A stretch of DNA of 7,031 nt from Pseudomonadota bacterium (GTDB lineage Bacteria > Pseudomonadota > Alphaproteobacteria > UBA9655), in the NCBI GenBank assembly GCA_021809225.1, contig JAKBAL010000116.1:1-7031 (forward strand), given 5' to 3'. Position numbers and translations under genes: made by a program. A model generated the notes under the pieces. The model made no database searches and was not told the DNA's origin. It worked only from the letters and a program-made list of their open reading frames with translations. How positions within the stretch are numbered: position 1 is the first letter of the stretch; each line of letters starts with the position of its first letter. Shown piece after piece: positions 1 through 5,500 of this stretch.

Positions 1-1083
1 TGCAAGTTCAACCATTGTTTTTGCCCTTTGTTTAAGGCCATTCATTCCTTGATGCAAAAAATGACGAGCTTCAGCATTAACAGGAAGACCTTTATTTTCA
101 ATAAAAGGAACGAGCAGAGCGGTCAGCTCCTCATTATCTTTCTCTCTCAAATAATGACCATTGAGGGCGGCAAGCTTCACAAAGTCAAATCGCGCCGGAG
201 ATTTACCCACATGATCAAGATCAAACCATTCAATGGCATCTTTTGTTGAAAAAATTTCTGCATCTCCATGGCTCCATCCCAATCGTACCAAATAATTTCG
301 TAAGCTTTCAGGCAAAAAACCCATCTCATGGTAAGCCTCAACCCCTAGCGCTCCATGTCGTTTAGAAAGTTTGGCGCCATCCGATCCATGAATTAAAGGA
401 ATATGCGCAAAATAAGGGATCGTCCACTCCATAGCCTTATAAATCTGCACCTGACGGAAAGCATTTGTTAAATGATCATCACCCCTTATAACGTGGGTAA
501 TTCCCATGTCATGATCATCTACAACAACAGAAAGGTTAAACGTTGGCGTCCCATCTGCTCTTAAAAGAATCAGGTCGTCTAGTTGTTGATTAGCGACGCG
601 AACGTCTCCTTGAACTAAATCATGAATCACCGTATCTCCTTCTTGAGGAGCCTTAAAACGCAGAGTGGGTTTAATCCCTTCAGGAGCTTCCTCAGGCAAA
701 CGATCTCGCCAGCGCCCATCATAACGGGGGGACAACCCCTTGGCACGGGCATCTGCCCGCATCGCTTCAAGCTCTTCTGGTGTACAATAGCAATAATAAG
801 CCATGCCCTTTGCGAAGAGAGTGTTCGCAACATCAACATGGCGCTCCATCCGATCAAATTGGTGAACTGGGGTTTCATCCCAATTAATACTGAGCCATTC
901 CAGTCCCTTATAAATAGCTTCCACGGCGTCTTTAGTTGATCGTGCCCTATCCGTGTCTTCAATACGCAGCAGCATTTTTCCTTTATGATGACGAGCAAAC
1001 AGCCAATTAAATAGAGCAGTTCTTGCACTTCCAATATGGAGATAACCCGTCGGTGAAGGCGCGAAACGAACAATGACAGACAT
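1..1083 (-). CDS. gltX: Glutamyl-tRNA synthetase, 3' end beyond window
   Basis: Class I aminoacyl-tRNA synthetase that charges tRNA with glutamate in the cytoplasm. The 361 codons read from ATG at 1083 to the left edge without a stop; family members are about 470 residues, so roughly the last quarter (the rest of the anticodon-binding region) is missing. The N-terminus has the HIGH-type motif ([11 protein letters not shown], residues 11-21) and an IEDTD segment (41-45). The KMSKS-type loop is GAKLSKRHG (236-244). The zinc-binding insert keeps Cys98 and Cys100, but Trp125 and Asp127 replace the other two ligands of the E. coli enzyme. The start is supported by AAAGG at 1091-1095, 7 nt upstream, and by the conserved VRFAPSPTG beginning. 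Alphaproteobacteria often carry two gltX copies and usually make Gln-tRNA through a misacylated intermediate, so it may be non-discriminating; the sequence alone does not show which copy this is. Confidence 0.96.
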   Translation of the reverse strand, partial: MSVIVRFAPSPTGYLHIGSARTALFNWLFARHHKGKMLLRIEDTDRARSTKDAVEAIYKGLEWLSINWDETPVHQFDRMERHVDVANTLFAKGMAYYCYCTPEELEAMRADARAKGLSPRYDGRWRDRLPEEAPEGIKPTLRFKAPQEGDTVIHDLVQGDVRVANQQLDDLILLRADGTPTFNLSVVVDDHDMGITHVIRGDDHLTNAFRQVQIYKAMEWTIPYFAHIPLIHGSDGAKLSKRHGALGVEAYHEMGFLPESLRNYLVRLGWSHGDAEIFSTKDAIEWFDLDHVGKSPARFDFVKLAALNGHYLREKDNEELTALLVPFIENKGLPVNAEARHFLHQGMNGLKQRAKTMVELA

Positions 1084-1245
1084 AAAATTTCCTTTAGTTT
1101 ATCTATTCCATCATTTTTATCCCACCCCTTCCCCAAATGTAAGTAAAAAGTTTCCTCAGGATAACGAATGCTTGGCCCTTGAGTTATTTAGCATCTGAAG
1201 GAAGGAGAATCTAAAATGACTTGGGCAATTGGGTAGGAGAGAGAG

Positions 1246-1896
1246 CTATTCAACAATACTGGCTTGCGAATACTCTTTCATCAGTTTTTTTACGGCTTTT
1301 GGTTTGGGATTAGATTCAATAAAATTGAATATATTTTTTGCACATTCTGTAGTGGATAAGTGTGTCGTATCTATTGTTAAATCATAAGTACTAATAATTT
1401 TATCGACATCTTCAAGCAACCCCCGTGAAAGCCCAATATTTCGGTCTCCTCGTTGCTTTTCACGTCTTTCCATCTCACTCTCTTCACAATAAACATAAAT
1501 AATATATACTTTCTTATGTATTAGCGTAGGATAATAAAGAGATATTTGATATTTGCTCATAATAACTTCATCAATAATCATATTATACCCCTTATCCATT
1601 AGACCACACGCTGCCTTTACCAAGTCACAATAAAGCGCCCATCCCTTTTTTCCATTATCAATATGGAAAACAGGATGGCCATTCTTATCGATTGCTTGTT
1701 GACGGCAAAACCATTCTGCTTGCCATTTTTGTGGTTTTTGTTCGCCTTTAAAGCTGTTAACAAACTTAGAATCTATCCAAAAATTTAAGAGGTGATCTGA
1801 AGCATAATGAAGAAAGGGGATTTGAGACTGCCGCATCAGTTCTCGAGCAACAGATGATTTTCCTGTGGAAGACGTCCCATTTAGAAATATAATCAT
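1246..1896 (-). CDS. Chloramphenicol phosphotransferase-like P-loop kinase
   Basis: 216 residues, resembling the CPT family of small P-loop kinases, whose founding member phosphorylates chloramphenicol. Visible features are the Walker A motif GTSSTGKSS (7-15), an Asp at 34 in FLHYASDH matching the catalytic Asp37 of the Streptomyces enzyme, and a hydrophobic strand ending in Asp-Glu (MIIDEV, 106-111). The Arg-rich lid/substrate segment ERREKQRGDRNIGLSRG (143-159) and the late YDLTIDTTHLSTTECAKNI block (171-189) are also typical. Length fits the family (about 180-220), with a Lys-rich C-terminal extension. It lies downstream of rpsA but behind a strong terminator; a TATGAT box at 1925-1930 is a possible -10 for its own promoter. 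The ribosome site is weak (GGATAAG upstream). It looks more AT-rich than rpsA, consistent with acquisition. Many CPT homologues have no shown role in resistance, so the true substrate is unknown. Confidence 0.85.
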   Translation of the reverse strand: MIIFLNGTSSTGKSSVARELMRQSQIPFLHYASDHLLNFWIDSKFVNSFKGEQKPQKWQAEWFCRQQAIDKNGHPVFHIDNGKKGWALYCDLVKAACGLMDKGYNMIIDEVIMSKYQISLYYPTLIHKKVYIIYVYCEESEMERREKQRGDRNIGLSRGLLEDVDKIISTYDLTIDTTHLSTTECAKNIFNFIESNPKPKAVKKLMKEYSQASIVE

Positions 1897-1944
1897 CTTT
1901 ATTCTTATCCAACATTAAAATTAGATCATATTTTCTGTAAAATC

Positions 1945-1969
1945 AAAAAAGGAGGGAGTGATCCCTCCT
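1945..1969 (-). terminator. Rho-independent terminator of rpsA
   Basis: Read on the minus strand, an 8-bp perfect GC-rich stem (AGGAGGGA pairing with TCCCTCCT) with a TCAC loop is followed by six T residues. It begins 16 bases past the rpsA stop codon. This is a textbook intrinsic terminator and closes the cmk-rpsA transcription unit ahead of the CPT-like gene. Confidence 0.92.
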
Positions 1970-1984
1970 CTTCTTTGATAAAAA

Positions 1985-3832
1985 TTAGTCTTCAGTCGTT
2001 TTTTCTTTTACAACTTTCTTGGTTTTTTTGGGTTTAGCGTCAGAAGCCTTATCTTCATCATCAGCTTTTTTCTTCGCCTTTTTAGGCAATTCTTCAGCTG
2101 GGACTTCGGCAACTTTTGACTTTTCCTTCACTTGTTCAAGAGCAGCGCCTAGAATATCTCCAAGGCTTGCTCCGCTATCCGTGGATCCATACTCCGCCAT
2201 AGCTTGTCGTTCTTCATCTGCTTCTCGCGCTTTGATGGAAAGTGTAATCTTTCGATTGGCTCGATCAATTTGGGTAATCTTTGCATCCACCTTTTCTCCG
2301 ACAGCAAAACGATCAGGACGTTGTTCAGCTCGATCTCGGGAAAGTTCATTTTTTCGAATAAAGCCAGAGATTCCGCCCGCAAGACTAACTTCCACACCGG
2401 TTTCAAGAATAGAAACTACTTCACAAGTGACAACTGATCCTTTCTTTAAACCCGCAATGCTTTCTTCGAAAGGATCTCCCATAAGCTGCTTAATACCAAG
2501 GCTTACGCGCTCTTTTTCTGGATCAATATCTAGAATTTTTGCCCGTACCTTTATACCTTTTTTATAGGCTGAAATCGCTTCTTCACCAAGCTTATCCCAA
2601 GAAATATCGGACATATGCACCATGCCATCGATATCATTAGTAAGCCCGACAAAAAGACCAAATTCGGTTATATTCTTAACCTCTCCTTCAATTTCTGAAC
2701 CCACAGTGTATTTTTCTTGAAGAGCAGCCCAAGGGTTGGGAATACATTGTTTCATACCAAGGCTAATCCTACGCTTTGAAGCATCAACATCAAGAACAAT
2801 AACGTCAACCTCTTGACTTGTAGACACGATCTTCCCGGGAGGCATGTTTTTCTTTGTCCAACTCATTTCTGTGACATGAACTAATCCTTCAACTCCAGGT
2901 TCTAACTCAATAAAGGCACCATAGTCGGTAATATTTGTTACGCGACCCGTAACTTTTGCACCCACAGAGTATTTGACTTCAGCTCCCGCCCAAGGATCAC
3001 TCTCAAGTTGCTTCATTCCCAATGAAATACGCTGATTTTCAGGGTTAAAACGAATGATTTGAACTCTTACAGGTTGGCCTACAGTTAAGACTTCTGCAGG
3101 ATGATTAACTCGATGCCACGCAATATCTGTTACGTGTAACAACCCATCAACACCCCCTAAATCAATAAAGGCTCCATAATCGGTAATATTCTTAACAATT
3201 CCCTCAAGAATTTGCCCTTCTTCAAGGCGAGAAACGAGCTCACTCCGCGCTTCTGCACGTGTTTCCTCAAGAACAGCACGTCTCGAAACAACAATGTTTC
3301 CTCGACTACGATCCATTTTCAAAATTTGAAAAGGTTGAGGCACGCCAATTAAAGGAGAAACATCTCGTACAGGACGAATATCGACTTGACTTCCTGGTAA
3401 GAAAGCAATAGCCCCCTTAAGATCAACGGTAAACCCGCCTTTTACGCGACCAAATATTACGCCTTCAACATGCTCATTCTTTTCATGGGATTTTTCTAGC
3501 TGTTTCCACGCTGCTTCACGACGTGCCTTTTCATAGCTAAGAACGGTTTCCCCATTTTTATCCTCCAGCCGCTCCAAGTAAACTTCAACAGAGTCCCCTA
3601 CGTTTAAATGAGGTTCTGTACCGGATGCTGAAAACTCCCTTAAAGGGATACGTCCTTCTGATTTTAACCCCACATCAATAATTGCGACGTCATTTTCAAT
3701 AGAAATAACTTTCCCTTTGATAACACGTCCTTCAAGGCTTTCAGCTTTTCCAAATGATTCTTCTAAAAGAGCTGCAAAATTTTCTGTTTCGTGAGAAGAA
3801 AGTCCTCCAGATAAAGAGGGTTGTTCTGTCAT
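1985..3832 (-). CDS. rpsA: 30S ribosomal protein S1
   Basis: Ribosomal protein S1, the RNA-binding protein that helps load mRNA onto the small subunit. Six S1 (OB-fold) repeats can be placed at about residues 36-101, 119-185, 205-273, 290-361, 377-448 and 464-534. Repeats 3 to 5 carry the canonical pattern: NITDYGAF or NITEFGLF, then a VDG/VEG/IDG turn with (L/M)VH or LLH, then ISLGMKQ or VSLGIKQ. The first two repeats are the divergent ribosome-docking type. At 615 residues it exceeds the E. coli protein (557) because of a long charged tail (about 535-615) rich in Lys with Asp and Glu. ATG at 3832 is preceded by AAGGAA at 3841-3846 with 8-nt spacing. It follows cmk by 107 bp, the order seen in many proteobacteria, and is terminated at 1945-1969. 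Two leader hairpins may regulate it. Confidence 0.98.
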   Translation of the reverse strand: MTEQPSLSGGLSSHETENFAALLEESFGKAESLEGRVIKGKVISIENDVAIIDVGLKSEGRIPLREFSASGTEPHLNVGDSVEVYLERLEDKNGETVLSYEKARREAAWKQLEKSHEKNEHVEGVIFGRVKGGFTVDLKGAIAFLPGSQVDIRPVRDVSPLIGVPQPFQILKMDRSRGNIVVSRRAVLEETRAEARSELVSRLEEGQILEGIVKNITDYGAFIDLGGVDGLLHVTDIAWHRVNHPAEVLTVGQPVRVQIIRFNPENQRISLGMKQLESDPWAGAEVKYSVGAKVTGRVTNITDYGAFIELEPGVEGLVHVTEMSWTKKNMPPGKIVSTSQEVDVIVLDVDASKRRISLGMKQCIPNPWAALQEKYTVGSEIEGEVKNITEFGLFVGLTNDIDGMVHMSDISWDKLGEEAISAYKKGIKVRAKILDIDPEKERVSLGIKQLMGDPFEESIAGLKKGSVVTCEVVSILETGVEVSLAGGISGFIRKNELSRDRAEQRPDRFAVGEKVDAKITQIDRANRKITLSIKAREADEERQAMAEYGSTDSGASLGDILGAALEQVKEKSKVAEVPAEELPKKAKKKADDEDKASDAKPKKTKKVVKEKTTED

Positions 3833-3854
3833 TAATAAATTTCCTTAAAATATC

Positions 3855-3879
3855 TTCTTTATGCTCGGCTCATAAAGAA
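3855..3879 (-). promoter_or_regulatory. Proximal hairpin in rpsA leader
   Basis: A perfect 9-bp inverted repeat with a 7-nt loop. On the minus-strand RNA it is UUCUUUAUG, loop AGCCGAG, then CAUAAAGAA. It ends 8 nt before the rpsA Shine-Dalgarno and is not followed by a T-run, so it is not a terminator. Its position suits a translation-initiation element; S1 autoregulation through leader hairpins is established in E. coli, but its use here is inference. Confidence 0.45.
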
Positions 3880-3902
3880 TGATGAAGTTAGAGTTTTTCC
3901 TA

Positions 3903-3930
3903 GAATAGAAGTGCCGAAATTTTTCTATTC
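3903..3930 (-). promoter_or_regulatory. Distal hairpin between cmk and rpsA
   Basis: A perfect 8-bp inverted repeat GAATAGAA/TTCTATTC with a 12-nt loop, located 9 nt after the cmk stop codon. No U-tract follows on the minus strand, so termination is unlikely. It could be an RNA processing site, a stabilising hairpin for cmk mRNA, or the first element of a structured rpsA leader together with the hairpin at 3855-3879. Confidence 0.35.
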
Positions 3931-3939
3931 AGACGATAT

Positions 3940-4602
3940 TTAAACTATCTTATCAATCTCAGGATATTTTAAGTCCACAAAAAGGCAAGCTTTTTTAATA
4001 ACATCGTCAATTCCTAGTTCTGAAGTATCAAGAATATAAGCATCTTTCGCTGGACGGAGAGGAGAAATCTTTCTTTTTTCATCGCGCATATCCCGCGTCT
4101 GGATATCCTTAAATACATCTTTATATATACCGCTAATTCCCTTTTGTTGCAACTCTTTGAGTCGCCGTTGTGCACGAACTTCCGGTGATGCCGTGACATA
4201 AATTTTACAGAGGGATTCAGGTAAAACAACGAGGCCAATATCACGGCCATCTAAAACGACTCCTTGCTTCCCTGGAATCACATTTTTTGCAAAATCTCGC
4301 TGAAACTTTAAGAGGATTTCTCTAACTTGGGGAAGAGCTGCAATTTCTGAAGCCAGATTTCCGACAACTTCATCTCTTAAAGAAGAATTTTTTAAATCTT
4401 CTGTTTTTAAGGATAAAGCCGCTTGTATTGCGGCTTCTTCGTTGACAAGAAGTTGCTCTTTTTCAATCATTTTTAAAGCAACTCCACGGTATAATAGACC
4501 TGTATCAAGATGACTTAAATTATATAGACCAGCCAAATGATGAGCTAATGTTCCTTTGCCAGCTCCAGCAGGACCATCAATTGCAATCATGACAGATGAC
4601 AT
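3940..4602 (-). CDS. cmk: Cytidylate (CMP/dCMP) kinase
   Basis: Transfers phosphate from ATP to CMP or dCMP, feeding the cytidine nucleotide pool in the cytoplasm. The 220-residue length fits bacterial Cmk. Visible motifs are the P-loop IAIDGPAGAGKGT (6-18), the substrate segment LDTGLLYRGVAL (32-43), the VVLDGRDIGLVV block with the CMP-contacting Asp and Arg (about residue 117), and the lid and C-terminal block RDMRDEKRKISPLRPAKDAYILDT. GGAG at 4608-4611, 5 nt before ATG 4602, favours this start over the in-frame Met at codon 5. It is the first gene of the cmk-rpsA unit. In many alphaproteobacteria aroA lies immediately upstream; here the upstream neighbour is the divergent FYDLN gene. Confidence 0.97.
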   Translation of the reverse strand: MSSVMIAIDGPAGAGKGTLAHHLAGLYNLSHLDTGLLYRGVALKMIEKEQLLVNEEAAIQAALSLKTEDLKNSSLRDEVVGNLASEIAALPQVREILLKFQRDFAKNVIPGKQGVVLDGRDIGLVVLPESLCKIYVTASPEVRAQRRLKELQQKGISGIYKDVFKDIQTRDMRDEKRKISPLRPAKDAYILDTSELGIDDVIKKACLFVDLKYPEIDKIV

Positions 4603-4746
4603 AGTTTCTCCAATATTTCACAACGGTAATGACACAGCTTGGAAAAAAAATCGATAGAAAATAAATTCAAGTTATTGACAGATGGATCAACTCATGACAA
4701 AGCCGTTGTCCAAATGACTATTATAGAAAGAAGGAGATAAAATTCT
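4603..4746. promoter_or_regulatory. Divergent promoter region, cmk / FYDLN protein
   Basis: A 144-bp spacer between two divergent start codons must hold both promoters. A perfect TTGACA lies at 4675-4680 on the plus strand, though no good -10 follows at 16-18 nt. A perfect TATAAT lies on the minus strand at 4720-4725 with only a weak -35 (TAGAAT). A dyad GACAA-5nt-TTGTC spans 4696-4710. The plus-strand gene has a good ribosome site, AAGGAGA, at 4731-4737. Exact start points cannot be assigned by eye. Confidence 0.4.
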
Positions 4747-5070
4747 ATGTCTAAACCTGAATGGGGAGTAAAGCGAATTTGTCCCAGTTGTAATGCACGT
4801 TTTTATGATATGTGTCGCCAACCTATTAACTGTCCTAAGTGTAGTACGGCTTTCGATCCTGAAGTTTTTGTCAAAAGACGCAGAGGCCGTCCCCCAGCAA
4901 CTGATGCTAAAATACTTCCTCTTTCAACAGAATTGAATGAGACATTAAATCTTGAACTTGCTGAAGAGCTTGTTCCTCTTGAAGAAAGCGATGACATCCT
5001 TGAAGATACCTCCGATTTTGGAGAAGATGAAGATGTTGTGGGAATTGAAGCTCCTTCTGACGAGGACTAA
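4747..5070 (+). CDS. FYDLN-type zinc-ribbon protein (TIGR02300 family)
   Basis: 107 residues; recognised as the alphaproteobacterial FYDLN acid-domain family (TIGR02300), whose function is unknown. The N-terminal part is a zinc ribbon with CPSC (Cys12, Cys15) and CPKC (Cys29, Cys32), and the family signature between them reads FYDMCRQP (19-26) instead of the usual FYDLN-type sequence, adding a fifth Cys at 23. A basic stretch KRRRGRPP (43-50) follows and resembles an AT-hook DNA-binding motif. The C-terminal half is strongly acidic (Glu/Asp-rich to the end at EDED-like residues), as in the family. AAGGAGA lies about 9 nt before the ATG. It is transcribed away from cmk, which matches the family's usual neighbourhood beside aroA-cmk-rpsA. 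A nucleic-acid-associated role is inference. Confidence 0.93.
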   Translation: MSKPEWGVKRICPSCNARFYDMCRQPINCPKCSTAFDPEVFVKRRRGRPPATDAKILPLSTELNETLNLELAEELVPLEESDDILEDTSDFGEDEDVVGIEAPSDED

Positions 5071-5102
5071 GAAAACTAAGATTAAATAAAGACCGCGCCT
5101 GC

Positions 5103-5168
5103 CTCTATCAAACCCTTAAATTAACTTGAGGGGAGAAAACTATTCTCTTGAATAAGGTTGAAATAGAG
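5103..5168. other. Fold-back region between convergent genes
   Basis: This lies in the 124-bp gap between the converging ends of the FYDLN and DUF465 genes. An outer stem can form from CTCTATCAA (5103-5111) and TTG-AA-ATAGAG (5158-5168, two bases bulged). It encloses two hairpins: CCCTTAA/TTGAGGG at 5113-5132 (one G-U pair) and GAGAA/TTCTC at 5133-5147. No T-run follows on either strand, so it is not a standard intrinsic terminator, though it may stop or protect transcripts from both sides. Judged by eye only. Confidence 0.3.
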
Positions 5169-5194
5169 TCAGCAACGCGAACTCTGCAAAAAAA

Positions 5195-5395
5195 TTATGC
5201 AATAATATCAGGAATTAACTGTACCTGTATTTTGCGAATCTCATCTTTAAGCTGCAGTTTTCGTTTTTTTAATCTTTGGACAGCAACTTGATCGTGAACG
5301 GGAATTACAATAAGACGTGCAATCTGCCCATCTAAAACACGATGCTCGTCCTCTAGCTTATTCAGCTTGTACTGTAAATCTTCTCTAGGCATCAT
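5195..5395 (-). CDS. DUF465 (YdcH-like) small coiled-coil protein
   Basis: 66 residues from the ATG at 5395, matching the usual 55-75 residues of DUF465. The protein is a charged amphipathic helix pair: a first helix with LNKLEDEHRVLDGQIARL and a second with AVQRLKKRKLQLKDEIRKIQ, the LKK.KL.LKDEI block being the family hallmark. There is no signal peptide and no membrane segment. The reading frame is open upstream to a TTG at 5476, but that extension (27 residues) lies upstream of a good extended -10 element and is unlike the family, so the ATG is preferred; a second ATG follows directly. The ribosome site is weak (AAGTGG). Function is unknown; it is transcribed divergently from the phosphofructokinase gene and convergently with the FYDLN gene. 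Confidence 0.85.
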   Translation of the reverse strand: MMPREDLQYKLNKLEDEHRVLDGQIARLIVIPVHDQVAVQRLKKRKLQLKDEIRKIQVQLIPDIIA

Positions 5396-5419
5396 ACCAC
5401 TTAATTTTTTACTAGGTGA

Positions 5420-5428
5420 AGTATAGCA
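5420..5428 (-). promoter_or_regulatory. Extended -10 promoter of DUF465 gene
   Basis: On the minus strand the sequence reads TGCTATACT, an extended -10 (TGn plus TATACT, five of six to consensus). A TTGCGG lies 20 nt upstream as a weak -35. Transcription would start near 5413, about 18 nt before the ATG at 5395, supporting that start codon. Confidence 0.5.
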
Positions 5429-5435
5429 AATTTTT

Positions 5436-5464
5436 TTGATAAAATCCGCAAGAAAGTTTATTAG
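5436..5464 (+). promoter_or_regulatory. Candidate promoter of phosphofructokinase gene
   Basis: TTGATA at 5436-5441 (five of six to the -35 consensus), a 17-nt spacer, and TATTAG at 5459-5464 (four of six to the -10). Transcription would start about 30 nt before the start codon. The ribosome site TAAGG at 5488-5492 lies 8 nt before the ATG. It overlaps the divergent region shared with the DUF465 gene. Confidence 0.5.
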
Positions 5465-5500
5465 TATATTGAACAAACTAAATCAGATAAGGTTTTTTGG

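Noticed and set aside
627..1136. 169-codon minus-strand frame inside gltX
   Set aside because: It is out of frame with the clearly recognisable GltX sequence on the same strand; its translation has no family resemblance.
2019..2567. 182-codon plus-strand frame opposite rpsA
   Set aside because: Shadow of the rpsA coding sequence; low-complexity Ser/Phe/Arg-rich translation mirrors the Lys/Glu codons of S1.
5165..5190. AGAGT/ACTCT hairpin next to an A7 run, as a terminator for the DUF465 gene
   Set aside because: On the minus strand the T-run lies before the stem, not after it, so it does not have terminator geometry.
5071..5194. tRNA gene in the convergent gap
   Set aside because: No acceptor stem, no T-loop GGTTCGA-type box and no cloverleaf arms of the right lengths on either strand.
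5396..5476. N-terminal extension of the DUF465 protein to a TTG start
   Set aside because: It would begin upstream of the good extended -10 element, overlaps the divergent promoter region, and adds a segment not typical of the family.
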